A DNA stretch of 11,731 nt, taken from contig JASHUB010000037.1 in assembly GCA_030040265.1 (NCBI GenBank), positions 1 through 11,731 of the forward strand. The letters run 5' to 3'. The notes under the pieces are model-generated. The model was not told the DNA's origin and did not search any database. It worked only from the letters and a program-made list of their open reading frames with translations. Below are positions 1-6,302 of this stretch, one piece after another (the first letter of the stretch is position 1; every line of letters begins with the position of its first letter). This stretch comes from Microcaldota archaeon. Its GTDB lineage: Archaea; Micrarchaeota; Micrarchaeia; Micrarchaeales; CABMGC01. The position numbers and the translations under genes were made by a program.

Positions 1-282
1 GGAGAGCACGTCCTTGCAGTCACCCGTGCATCGGACTCGAAGTACGAGAGGATAGCGAAGGTGGCCGGCGCAGAGCTGGGCGAGATGTACACCGTGCAGG
101 CGGACAGCATAGAGGAGCTCATGCCTGACATAGAGGTGGCGATAGGCGTCATTGGCATCCACAAGGTCAAAGTCGTCTCGCTCGATGCATCCGAGTACAG
201 GCAGGGGCTGGTGGACACCAACAAACTGAAGGCTAAGCCGTTCGTCGGCAGCGCGGTGCACGTGGACCAGGCCAAGGACTGA
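1..282 (+). CDS. Hypothetical protein, C-terminal 93 residues (5' end cut by window)
   Basis: The frame is open from the first base of the window to a TGA at 280-282, so only the C-terminal part of a protein is present. A GTG at 61 and an ATG at 85 are in frame, but coding-like sequence (beginning GEHVLAVTRASDSKYERIAK) continues upstream of both, so they are probably internal codons. The visible part alternates hydrophobic strands (VAIGVIGIHKVKVVSL) with acidic helices (ADSIEELMPDI), which suggests a soluble alpha/beta domain. I see no membrane segment and no cysteine. I do not recognise the family and assign no function. It is followed by T-rich runs at 321-359 that could end its transcript, so it is probably not in an operon with the next gene. 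Confidence 0.7.
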   Translation, partial: GEHVLAVTRASDSKYERIAKVAGAELGEMYTVQADSIEELMPDIEVAIGVIGIHKVKVVSLDASEYRQGLVDTNKLKAKPFVGSAVHVDQAKD

Positions 283-397
283 CGTCGAGGCAGGGTATTT
301 TGGGAAACGTGCGGTTTGTACATGGTTTTTAAGCCTTTACTTCCTACTTCTTACGTTTTGTGACGAACTGGCGACAAAAAACAGTTTCATACGAGGA
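283..397 (+). terminator. Intergenic region with T-rich runs, candidate transcript end
   Basis: No gene is visible here. The stretch holds a GGTTTTTAAG run near 320-330 followed by a pyrimidine-rich tract (about 332-360, CTTTACTTCCTACTTCTTACG, then TTTTG). Archaeal terminators are typically T-rich tracts without an obligatory hairpin, so this is a reasonable end for the gene finishing at 282. The remainder leads into the TATA box of the next gene. Confidence 0.4.
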
Positions 398-405
398 TAT
401 TTAAG
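398..405 (+). promoter_or_regulatory. TATA box of the 462 gene
   Basis: TATTTAAG lies in an AT-rich context 56 bases upstream of the ATG at 462. With the usual archaeal spacing of about 25 bases, transcription would begin near 425-430, giving a leader of roughly 35 bases. No strong Shine-Dalgarno sequence precedes the ATG. Confidence 0.5.
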
Positions 406-461
406 GGAGAAAAGTCACAATAATATTGAAGAATCCGGCGTAAAAGCCAAGAAGCGAGCAT

Positions 462-1316
462 ATGGCGGTTAGCCAGAAATCACTGGGAAACGGTGCAAAT
501 CCTGTAATGTACAGGCTATTCGGACCTGTGTTCAGGGCAGGCGAGAAGTCAATCTCTGAAGGGCCTACAGACGTGACCAAGCTTGTCGCATGCGGGGATC
601 CGAGGTTTACTGAGGCGTTTGTCAAGAATCCTAGAGCTTTGGAGATCGATGCTGATGGACTAGGCACTACGTACACCGTAGGGCACGGAGACTGCAAGGC
701 ATCGTTTGAGGCGGTGAAGGCCGTTAACGCGGCGCGCGTAAAGGCTCCGGTAGTGGCCCACGTCGACGTCGACGCCGTCCTTATATCAAGAATGAAGGGA
801 CACGTCCCTAGGTTCATCTCCGAAGAAAATCCAGCGGACGTCGATAAGGTTACAGAAACGACGGCCATCGCACACGCTACCGAACTTGGCGACATTCTCA
901 GGAAGCCTGTAGTCCCGCGCTTCGTGGGGGCAGGCAAACTCAACGACGCTTCTGGAGGAAAGCCTCCGTCACCTAAGATCCAGACGATACTGCTGCCGTT
1001 CACGTTGGAGGAGTATGGCCCAACGTTTGAGGCAATCGGAAAGAGACTCGTGGCCGAGCCGGAATCAATCAAGAAGGAACTTAAGATCAACCCCGCGTTG
1101 TTCAGGCCAAATATGACATACACAACGCAGCTGAGCGATGCGGAGGAGACTCTCGGCCAGGTTAAGCTTGGCGTGACTGGATTGCACGTTGAACAGCTTC
1201 TGGTGGTTGCGCGCAGCCGCGCTGAGCTCGGCATAATGGAAGAGTCTTTCATCCCTGGGATAGGAAACTTCGCCCAGTCCCGCGGCGTGAACGTCTCGGT
1301 CATAGAAGCGTTCTAG
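462..1316 (+). CDS. Hypothetical protein, 284 aa, soluble
   Basis: A complete reading frame encodes 284 residues. The ATG at 462 is the first start after an in-frame TAA at 441, and a TATA box lies 56 bases upstream. I do not recognise the family. The protein has no signal peptide and no membrane segment, and only two cysteines (C44, C78). A strand-rich middle (VKAPVVAHVDVDAVLISRMK, 93-112) is followed by two similar short segments, HVPRFISEENPADV (114-127) and VVPRFVGAGKLNDAS (150-164). A compact C-terminus (LGVTGLHVEQLLVVARSR, 236-253) suggests an alpha/beta fold. The next gene starts 75 bases downstream with its own TATA box, so co-transcription is possible but not required. The long open frame on the opposite strand is judged a shadow, because this frame has normal archaeal composition and a promoter. 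Confidence 0.75.
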   Translation: MAVSQKSLGNGANPVMYRLFGPVFRAGEKSISEGPTDVTKLVACGDPRFTEAFVKNPRALEIDADGLGTTYTVGHGDCKASFEAVKAVNAARVKAPVVAHVDVDAVLISRMKGHVPRFISEENPADVDKVTETTAIAHATELGDILRKPVVPRFVGAGKLNDASGGKPPSPKIQTILLPFTLEEYGPTFEAIGKRLVAEPESIKKELKINPALFRPNMTYTTQLSDAEETLGQVKLGVTGLHVEQLLVVARSRAELGIMEESFIPGIGNFAQSRGVNVSVIEAF

Positions 1317-1360
1317 AGCGCTACTTCTTAAAGTCGCAAAAAGACGAACCGATGGCAACC

Positions 1361-1368
1361 TTTAATAA
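1361..1368 (+). promoter_or_regulatory. TATA box that decides the start of the next gene
   Basis: TTTAATAA lies 24 bases upstream of the ATG at 1392. This places the transcription start at or next to that ATG (leaderless). The in-frame ATG at 1368 overlaps the TATA box itself and so is unlikely to be used. Confidence 0.5.
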
Positions 1369-1391
1369 TGACTAGGGACGTTCTATTAAAC

Positions 1392-2885
1392 ATGGCTGCT
1401 AGAGTGGAGCCTAAATCTGACGCGCCAGCAGTAGCGCCGCAGGTTTTGGGGAAAGGGGACGGAGCTGAGGCACTGGCGAATGCAAGCCGTGGCCCAGGCA
1501 ACGAAAGACTCAGCCTGGATAGCAGAAAGGATCTTGTGCTTCGCGTGAGGGACTTCCTGGCAAGGATAGTCGGGGAGGACCTGGCTCACTTCGAGGTGCC
1601 GACGCTTATTCCAAAGGTGTATGTGGTTGCGCCTGGCGACAAAGGGGAAGACGTTGATGTAAGCCTGAGGAACAGGAGCATAGTGGTGAATGAGGACCTG
1701 CTGACCGAGAACCCGGCCAGGCTCGATGTGGTAGTCTCGATCGGAACTGCAACTTATTATCTTAGACAGGTGCTTGTTCAACGGCAGAAAGAGATACCTG
1801 AAAACAAGCGGCTCGGCATAGTGCAGGAAGGGCATGCGCAGAGGGTGATCGTCACCCTCGCCCTGGCACGCATGACTGCGATCGCGATGAGGCACTCTGA
1901 GGAAAAGGAGTATGGGGGCCTGAAGGAATTCGCGCGGGAGGTCATATGGACGGACATGGACAAAAGGCATCTCGCCAGGTTGCTGCACGAAACGTTTGCT
2001 GAGATAAGGAACGGCGATGAGTTCAGGCTTCATGCTTACCACTTGGTGGAGAAGGACCTATTCGATGAACAGGTAAGGGTGGGCCGGTACATCGCGCTGC
2101 TCGAGCTGTTGTCCCACGGCGGAGACGTGGAGGGTTCAATAAAGGGCCTGTTCAGGGAAGGGGCGAAGGCGATAAAGGGGCTTGCACGATTTGACGAGAG
2201 CACAATGCATGCGCTCATTGACCAGCTCCTCAAGAAAGAACCCACAGACGGGAGGGTAAAGACAATCAATTACAAGGAGGAGACTGGAGATGGCGTTACT
2301 ACGCGGACGCTCGAGTCGATAACCATAAGCGTGGGCCCTACGGACAATGAGCTGACCGACTTCGTCATCAGAAGCGTTGACGTCAAGTCGTATCTCGCCG
2401 CAAGGGACGTTCCCGAGGGTACCGATGGCTTGGTCACGCTAGTGCCCGGGCTCAGGGGGCCTAGGGCGCAGATCGACATAATCGCTGAGGACTGCGAGGC
2501 TCTATTCGCGGTGCTGGAACCAGTCCCGACCGTAGAGACGATGACCACAGAGAAGGAGATGGAACTCGCTCTTACCGCTGCTGAAGTGTTCAAGGCGAAC
2601 GCAAAGCCAGGCACCGCGCCGAGCGAACTCCCCGGGCTGCCGATAAAGGAGCTTGACAGGGTAAGGAGAGGCACGGTGCTCAGGCTGCATGCCCAGCATC
2701 TTCTGGAGAAACATTGGATAGAGCAGCGCACCGTGATCATACCAGAGAAGGGGGAGATCGAGGTCTACGTGCCCGGCCAGAAGATGGTCCTGATGCTTGC
2801 TAAAAGGGACCGTGAGGAGGCCGACCCGCAGGATGGCGGTGTCGTAACGATTGCTGAGGCGCTCGAGAAACACGGGCAGCAGTGA
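1392..2885 (+). CDS. Hypothetical protein with a duplicated RLHAxHLxEK motif, about 497 aa
   Basis: The frame is open from an ATG at 1368 (505 residues), but I prefer ATG 1392 (497 residues) because the upstream ATG lies within the probable TATA box. No named family was recognised. Residues are numbered from the 1368 ATG. The first 45 residues look disordered (Ala/Pro/Gly-rich). A helical N-terminal half (51-290) is followed by a strand-rich section (295-390) and a C-terminal section ending near 480. The striking feature is a motif present twice: RLHAYHLVEK at 220-229 and RLHAQHLLEK at 439-448, each followed five residues later by EQ. The HxxH inside each copy could bind metal, but that is inference. 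No signal peptide or membrane helix is evident. It is the largest member of a run of five unassigned plus-strand genes. Confidence 0.75.
   Translation: MAARVEPKSDAPAVAPQVLGKGDGAEALANASRGPGNERLSLDSRKDLVLRVRDFLARIVGEDLAHFEVPTLIPKVYVVAPGDKGEDVDVSLRNRSIVVNEDLLTENPARLDVVVSIGTATYYLRQVLVQRQKEIPENKRLGIVQEGHAQRVIVTLALARMTAIAMRHSEEKEYGGLKEFAREVIWTDMDKRHLARLLHETFAEIRNGDEFRLHAYHLVEKDLFDEQVRVGRYIALLELLSHGGDVEGSIKGLFREGAKAIKGLARFDESTMHALIDQLLKKEPTDGRVKTINYKEETGDGVTTRTLESITISVGPTDNELTDFVIRSVDVKSYLAARDVPEGTDGLVTLVPGLRGPRAQIDIIAEDCEALFAVLEPVPTVETMTTEKEMELALTAAEVFKANAKPGTAPSELPGLPIKELDRVRRGTVLRLHAQHLLEKHWIEQRTVIIPEKGEIEVYVPGQKMVLMLAKRDREEADPQDGGVVTIAEALEKHGQQ
2025..2054 (+). repeat. Copy 1 of the internal protein motif RLHAxHLxEK
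   Basis: These codons encode RLHAYHLVEK. The partner at 2682-2711 encodes RLHAQHLLEK; eight of ten residues are identical, and in both copies EQ follows after five residues. The codons differ between the copies, so the protein sequence rather than recent DNA duplication has been conserved. Confidence 0.6.
2682..2711 (+). repeat. Copy 2 of the internal protein motif RLHAxHLxEK
   Basis: These codons encode RLHAQHLLEK, matching the copy at 2025-2054, 219 residues earlier. It suggests two equivalent helices in a duplicated or pseudo-symmetric fold. Confidence 0.6.
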
Positions 2886-2918
2886 TCGGGGGGACGCCTG
2901 AGCGCCTCCGGGAAAACG

Positions 2919-2946
2919 TATATAAAGATGCTGCCCCTCATATAAA
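2919..2946 (+). promoter_or_regulatory. Two tandem TATA-like elements far upstream of the 3033 gene
   Basis: TATATAAA at 2919-2926 and ATATAAA at 2940-2946 lie about 90-115 bases before the 3033 start. They are therefore additional to the TATA box that fits that start. Transcripts from them would begin near 2950-2970 and cross a 15-codon frame (ATG 2956 to TAA 3001-3003, beginning MLGGAAWENK). They could be alternative promoters, or the promoter of a short RNA or small peptide. Confidence 0.4.
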
Positions 2947-3002
2947 TCCTCGCGCATGCTCGGGGGAGCGGCGTGGGAAAATAAACGTTTCTGGAATCGA
3001 TA

Positions 3003-3009
3003 ATATATA
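3003..3009 (+). promoter_or_regulatory. TATA box of the 3033 gene
   Basis: An AATATATAG run lies about 25-30 bases before the GTG at 3033. This is the spacing expected when transcription starts at or just before the start codon, so the mRNA is probably leaderless. Confidence 0.5.
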
Positions 3010-3032
3010 GGTAGAAAACAGAGGTTGTATCA

Positions 3033-3398
3033 GTGGTAAATTTGCCATTATTGCCTGGAAAAGCACCGAAATTAAGCGGGAAGGAATACAGCGCACTCAG
3101 CGGACTGCCGCGCGACGGCAGGGACGCCCACTACAGAGGCACCGGTCAAGGGGCGCTAGACGCACCGACGATACAGCTTCTGTGGAAGCTGGGCCAGGAT
3201 GGCTTGGCCAACGTCACCGGCATAAAGAAGCAGGGTGGCGTGGTGGTCGCCAACGAATGGGTCCACGTTGCGCTGAGCGACGTCGGAAGGCGCGGACTTG
3301 ATGACAAGGGCAACAAGCAGGCGGCACTCGAAGATGCCCTGCGCGCTGCTACTGCCACAACGCCTGGAGCGCAGTTCCTTGCAGACGCACCCGCATAA
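3033..3398 (+). CDS. Hypothetical protein, 121 aa, GTG start
   Basis: A small complete frame begins with GTG at 3033, placed correctly behind a TATA box for a leaderless transcript. I do not recognise it. The N-terminal 40 residues are Gly/Lys-rich (LPGKAPKLSGKEY, GLPRDGRDAHYRGTG) and look flexible. A central part (LDAPTIQLLWKLGQDGLANVTG) is probably helical and is followed by two short strands (GGVVVANEWVHVALSDVGRR). The C-terminus is an Ala-rich helix (KQAALEDALRAATA). There are no cysteines and no membrane segments. It lies between two other unassigned genes. A small structural or nucleic-acid-associated protein is possible from its size and basic residues, but nothing specific supports a role. 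Confidence 0.65.
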   Translation: MVNLPLLPGKAPKLSGKEYSALSGLPRDGRDAHYRGTGQGALDAPTIQLLWKLGQDGLANVTGIKKQGGVVVANEWVHVALSDVGRRGLDDKGNKQAALEDALRAATATTPGAQFLADAPA

Positions 3399-3423
3399 GC
3401 CAGTGGACAAATCCTTAGGCTGG

Positions 3424-3431
3424 TTTAAATA
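3424..3431 (+). promoter_or_regulatory. TATA box of the 3462-4757 gene pair
   Basis: TTTAAATA lies 30 bases before the ATG at 3462, predicting a transcript start around 3450-3455 and a leader of about 10 bases. A GTGAG just before the ATG could weakly pair with 16S rRNA. Confidence 0.55.
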
Positions 3432-3461
3432 GCAGGAAAAATAGATTGTTAGCGTGAGCAA

Positions 3462-3803
3462 ATGGCAGAGACTAGGACACCTGTGGCGACACTTGCCAGC
3501 AGGGCGGCCCAGGCAGTAGCAGACAGCAATAGCCCACAGACGGTGGCCGAGCTGCTCCGACCACTTAGACAGAGATGCGCAGAGAATCCCAACCTCTTCG
3601 AGGAGAGACAGAGATTGTGGTCGACATTCAGCACCGAGCTGGAATTCTCAAAGCGCAGGCCTTATGGGCCGCAGACTGCCGCAAGGCTGAAGGAAGCGGG
3701 CCGGGTATACATCGAGGAGATATTCAGCCTTGTGCGAGACATGGACGCAAGCAGGGCGAGGTCCGACGCCATCCTCAGGGCCATAAAACCAGCGGCGCGA
3801 TGA
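3462..3803 (+). CDS. Hypothetical small basic helical protein, 113 aa
   Basis: A complete 113-residue frame lies behind a TATA box and ends 6 bases before the helix-turn-helix gene, so the two are probably translated from one mRNA. I do not recognise the family. The sequence is Ala/Arg/Glu-rich and predicted almost entirely helical: 8-20 (VATLASRAAQAVA), 26-50 (QTVAELLRPLRQRCAENPNLFEERQ in outline), and 71-108. It has one cysteine and no membrane segment. Pairing with a putative DNA-binding protein suggests a partner or accessory subunit, but this rests only on position. Confidence 0.65.
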   Translation: MAETRTPVATLASRAAQAVADSNSPQTVAELLRPLRQRCAENPNLFEERQRLWSTFSTELEFSKRRPYGPQTAARLKEAGRVYIEEIFSLVRDMDASRARSDAILRAIKPAAR

Positions 3804-3809
3804 TCCCAC

Positions 3810-4757
3810 ATGCCTTCCGACTTGTTCTGCAAAGTTGACGGCGCGCTGCTCTCCAGGAGGTTTGAGGATGGAAAGGCAGTGAAGTACTGCAGGAGGTGCG
3901 AGAGGAGGCTGCTGAAGGACGATGCTGAAGCAGCCAGGCTGCGGTCGGAGCTCGCCAGAACGGTGCGCGGTGAAGGTGTCGTGAGCAATGACGAGCGTCA
4001 AGCAGAGATGCTCAAGGCGGGGGTCGAGAGGGCGAGGAGAAGGAAGCCGCTGTCAGCTGCAGATGAGATGGTTCTGTTGCAAGCGTACATCGGACATAGG
4101 CCGGTGGGCGAAGCGGCCGGCCGGTTGACTGTAGATCCACTTACGGTTTACAATAAGTGGTGCCTGTTTAGGACAGTTATCCAGACTGGAGCGTCTCCCG
4201 GCGAGGATGTGATGAAGAAGTATCGAACCAGACTGTATGCTGATACGATAACATTCCTGCTGCAGCACAAGGATGAGATATCGCTCGAGAAGCTGGAGAA
4301 GCCGAGGAGAAAGGCCGAGCCGTTGGCAAAAGGCGAGAAGAGGAGGAAAGGGCAACTACACCACGACACGGAGTGGCTGCACAAGGAGATAGTCAGGCTT
4401 GCAAAAGTCAAGAAGAAACCCGATGGGTTCATCGCCAAGAAGCTGGGCGTGACTTCCGGTGCGGTATCGTACCACAGAAGGAAGGAGAATATCCCGCCGA
4501 ACGGCAGGAATATACCTACAAGCGCAGAGGTAGATGAGATGGTGAGCAGGATAGGCAAGGAGACCGCAAGCGCGATAGGCGATGATTTGGGTTTTGGCCA
4601 CAACACAGTGCTGAGGTACGTGAGGCGTTGGGAGGAAGAGCACGGCGAGCAGCCGAGGAGGGCATACCTAAAGCACGATTCTCTAGACACGCTGAAAGGC
4701 GCTCGCAGGGATCCGGCACCCAAGGCAGGAAGGCGGCGCGTTCCGGCTGCGGCGTGA
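3810..4757 (+). CDS. Putative DNA-binding protein: N-terminal Cys knuckle plus three helix-turn-helix-like segments, 315 aa
   Basis: The N-terminus has the spacing of a small zinc ribbon (C7-x2-D10 ... C27-x2-C30). The first knuckle is CKVD rather than CxxC, so an Asp may replace one ligand or metal binding may be lost. Three helix-turn-helix-like segments follow. The first is 86-120 (VGEAAGRLTVDPLTVYNKW). The second, about 192-224, is the clearest (FIAKKLGVTSGAVSYHRRK). The third is 240-274 (ASAIGDDLGFGHNTVLRYVRR). Very basic linkers (RRKAEPLAKGEKRRKGQ, 166-182) and a basic tail (KAGRRR, 305-310) fit nucleic-acid binding. I infer a sequence-specific regulator, or a DNA-organising or recombination-related protein; no catalytic domain is visible. 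It starts 6 bases after the previous gene, with only a weak TGATC match to the anti-SD. Exact family not recognised. Confidence 0.7.
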   Translation: MPSDLFCKVDGALLSRRFEDGKAVKYCRRCERRLLKDDAEAARLRSELARTVRGEGVVSNDERQAEMLKAGVERARRRKPLSAADEMVLLQAYIGHRPVGEAAGRLTVDPLTVYNKWCLFRTVIQTGASPGEDVMKKYRTRLYADTITFLLQHKDEISLEKLEKPRRKAEPLAKGEKRRKGQLHHDTEWLHKEIVRLAKVKKKPDGFIAKKLGVTSGAVSYHRRKENIPPNGRNIPTSAEVDEMVSRIGKETASAIGDDLGFGHNTVLRYVRRWEEEHGEQPRRAYLKHDSLDTLKGARRDPAPKAGRRRVPAAA

Positions 4758-4774
4758 GCGCACGAGGTCGGGGC

Positions 4775-4782
4775 TTTAATAC
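4775..4782 (+). promoter_or_regulatory. TATA box of the 4813 gene
   Basis: TTTAATAC lies 18 bases after the previous stop and 30 bases before the ATG at 4813. A GGGAG about 7 bases upstream of the ATG could also act as a ribosome-binding site on a very short leader. Confidence 0.5.
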
Positions 4783-4812
4783 TTTGACACAGCATAGTGA
4801 TGGGAGAATCTC

Positions 4813-5397
4813 ATGACATCGGTCGATCCGGCGATATTTGCGCTCTGGGCCTGCTTCTGGGCATACTGGTTCATCTCCGCAGCGTATGAGGGGATGAAGG
4901 GACGGGGCAGGAAGTCGGTGAAGAAGCAGTCGTTCATGGAGAGCAGGATGCAGACCCTGCTGCTCCTGGTCGCGCTTGCCCTGGTAGTCGAGAACTTCCA
5001 GGCATATCCGCTGGGATTGCGGTTCCTGCCGGGCCTGCAGATGGTGTGGTACGCAGGGATAGCATTGACCGTCATCGGACTGGGGTTTGCCGTGTGGGCC
5101 AGGATACATCTGGGAAGCAATTGGAGCGGCAGGATACAGATCAAGGAGGGGCACCAGCTGATAAAGACAGGGCCGTACGCCCTGGTAAGGCATCCCATCT
5201 ACTCTGGCATAACACTTGGGATAATCGGTTCTGCGGTAGCGACCGGCACTGTAGGAGGACTGATCGCCATACCGTTCGCCGTTGCATTCTCGCTCATCAG
5301 GATAAGGCAGGAGAACGGGTTCATGCGTGAAGCGTTCGGCGCAGAGTACGACAAGTACAGCGGCGAAGTGAAGGCGTACGTTCCGGGAGTCTGGTAG
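4813..5397 (+). CDS. Isoprenylcysteine/phospholipid methyltransferase-family integral membrane protein, 194 aa
   Basis: This is a membrane methyltransferase of the ICMT/PEMT-like superfamily. Family members use S-adenosylmethionine to methylate isoprenylcysteine carboxyls, phospholipid head groups or other small hydrophobic substrates at the membrane. The signature is at 120-132: GPYALVRHPIYSG, with R126, H127 and P128. The C-terminal half of the cofactor site follows as RIRQENGFMREAFGAEYDKY (163-182) and the terminal AYVPGVW. Hydrophobic segments lie near 6-26, 47-62, 76-96 and 132-163 (a helical hairpin). About 190 residues is normal for prokaryotic members. The loop at 27-46 is very basic and probably cytoplasmic. 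The real substrate in archaea is unknown to me; the adjacent reductase hints at lipid or quinone-like chemistry, which is weak inference. Confidence 0.85.
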   Translation: MTSVDPAIFALWACFWAYWFISAAYEGMKGRGRKSVKKQSFMESRMQTLLLLVALALVVENFQAYPLGLRFLPGLQMVWYAGIALTVIGLGFAVWARIHLGSNWSGRIQIKEGHQLIKTGPYALVRHPIYSGITLGIIGSAVATGTVGGLIAIPFAVAFSLIRIRQENGFMREAFGAEYDKYSGEVKAYVPGVW

Positions 5398-5408
5398 CGA
5401 GGCAGGCG

Positions 5409-5444
5409 CTGCCAGCATAGCTATAATGCCCACGATGCTGGCGG
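5409..5444 (+). repeat. Inverted repeat / hairpin between the membrane methyltransferase and the reductase
   Basis: GCCAGCAT at 5411-5418 is matched by ATGCTGGC at 5435-5442. The stem extends to 10 pairs (C5409-G5444, T5410-G5443 wobble) around a 16-base loop. It begins 12 bases after the methyltransferase stop and ends 25 bases before the next TATA box. It could stabilise the 3' end of the upstream mRNA or be a protein-binding site; it lacks the T-tract expected of an archaeal terminator. Confidence 0.5.
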
Positions 5445-5469
5445 ATAACTGGCATTCGGACAACCTCGG

Positions 5470-5477
5470 TTTAATAA
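5470..5477 (+). promoter_or_regulatory. TATA box of the 5501 reductase gene
   Basis: TTTAATAA ends 23 bases before the ATG at 5501, so the transcript should be leaderless or nearly so. No Shine-Dalgarno sequence is present, which agrees. Confidence 0.55.
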
Positions 5478-5500
5478 TTTTGGCATGCTAATCCTTTCTT

Positions 5501-6244
5501 ATGAGGTTCTCGGGGAAGGTAGTGCTGGTCACCGGAGCCAGCAGGGGCATAGGAAGGGCGATAGCCCTGGCCTTCGGCAAGGATGGCGCAAAGGTCGCCG
5601 TCAACTACACAAAGGAGAAAGCAAAGGCGGAGGAGGTCGTCAAGTCGATAAAGGCTTCGGGCTCAGATGCGATGCCGATAAAGTGCGACGTTTCTGATGA
5701 AGCGCAAGTCAAGAAGATGATAGGCCAGATCGTGAAGGAGTTCGGAAGGATCGACGTCCTGGTGAACAACGCCGGGATCGTCTTTGACGCACCGTTCGAT
5801 GAGAGGACAACAGAGCAGTGGAAAAAGACCCTCGCTGTGGACCTCGACGGAGTGTACTTCTGCTGCAAGTATGCCGTGGAGCACATGAAGAAGCAGAAGT
5901 ACGGCAGGATAATCAACATCTCATCCACAAGCGCGGTGAACACATACAAGCCGACATCGATAGACTACGCGGCCGCGAAGGCGGGCGTGGTGATGTTCTC
6001 GAAGGCGCTTGCGAAGGAGCTGGGCAGGTACAACATCCTGGTCAATGCCGTCGCTCCGGGCTGGGTGAACACGGAGATGAACCTGACTCTGCCGCAGGAC
6101 TTCCTCAAGACCGAAGCAGAAAGGGTATTCATCGGCAGGTTCTGCGACCCGGACGAGATCGCGAAGCCCGTGCTCTTCCTCGCATCAGACGACGCGAGCT
6201 TCGTGAACGGAGAGCTCCTGGTCGTAGACGGCGGCTACCAGTAG
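5501..6244 (+). CDS. Short-chain dehydrogenase/reductase, FabG-type (3-oxoacyl-ACP reductase-like), 247 aa
   Basis: This is a classical SDR with a single Rossmann domain and the usual length (about 245-250). The cofactor motif TGASRGIG is at 11-18; R15 next to the Gly-rich loop favours NADPH. The acidic adenine-binding motif CDVSD is at 62-66 and NNAG at 89-92. The catalytic serine lies in NISSTS (S142 likely), and Y156 and K160 form YAAAK. PGWVNTEM (186-193) and the C-terminal NGELLVVDGGYQ are typical. The usual catalytic-tetrad Asn in the helix 4 segment appears as Asp (D114 in AVDLDGVYF), a substitution worth noting. FabG reduces 3-oxoacyl-ACP in fatty acid synthesis; most archaea lack that pathway, so the substrate may be another ketone or sugar. 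The start is set by the TATA box. The gene converges on the 23S rRNA, leaving about 55 bases between them. Confidence 0.88.
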   Translation: MRFSGKVVLVTGASRGIGRAIALAFGKDGAKVAVNYTKEKAKAEEVVKSIKASGSDAMPIKCDVSDEAQVKKMIGQIVKEFGRIDVLVNNAGIVFDAPFDERTTEQWKKTLAVDLDGVYFCCKYAVEHMKKQKYGRIINISSTSAVNTYKPTSIDYAAAKAGVVMFSKALAKELGRYNILVNAVAPGWVNTEMNLTLPQDFLKTEAERVFIGRFCDPDEIAKPVLFLASDDASFVNGELLVVDGGYQ

Positions 6245-6269
6245 AACTGGCGGCGCTAACGCTAATCCT

Positions 6270-6286
6270 CTAAAACAGAAAAAATG
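6270..6286 (-). terminator. T-rich terminator of the 23S rRNA transcript
   Basis: Read on the minus strand this is CATTTTTTCTGTTTTAG, placed directly after the 23S 3' stem. Two oligo-T runs match the archaeal T-tract termination signal. It lies in the short gap between the convergent reductase gene and the rRNA. Confidence 0.6.
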
Positions 6287-6302
6287 AGGAGAGCAAGCTT
6301 GC
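6286..6302 (-). repeat. 3' arm of the 23S precursor stem
   Basis: The plus-strand bases GAGGAGA followed by GCAAGCTTGC pair with the arm at 9150-9167. This gives 7 + 10 base pairs interrupted by a single bulged base. The two arms enclose the whole 23S sequence, as archaeal pre-rRNA processing stems do. I do not see a clean bulge-helix-bulge (two 3-base bulges around 4 pairs), so the cleavage site is not fixed. Confidence 0.65.

Noticed and set aside
401..1303. Long open frame (about 300 codons) on the minus strand opposite the 462 gene
   Set aside because: Ser/Thr-rich translation typical of an antisense shadow; no TATA box or ribosome-binding site; the plus frame has both a promoter and normal protein composition.
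2886..2912. GC-rich hairpin (CGC-CTGA-GCG core) after the 1392 gene as an intrinsic terminator, or as part of a C/D box RNA
   Set aside because: The stem is short and bulged with no following T-tract, and the C and D box matches are incomplete.
4516..5463. Open frame of about 315 codons on the minus strand across the regulator end and the membrane methyltransferase
   Set aside because: Cys/Pro/Arg-rich low-quality translation spanning two genes; the plus strand encodes a clear ICMT-family motif.
5818..6273. Plus-strand open frame overlapping the reductase in another frame
   Set aside because: Arg/Gly-rich shadow of the SDR gene, whose catalytic and cofactor motifs are all in the other frame.
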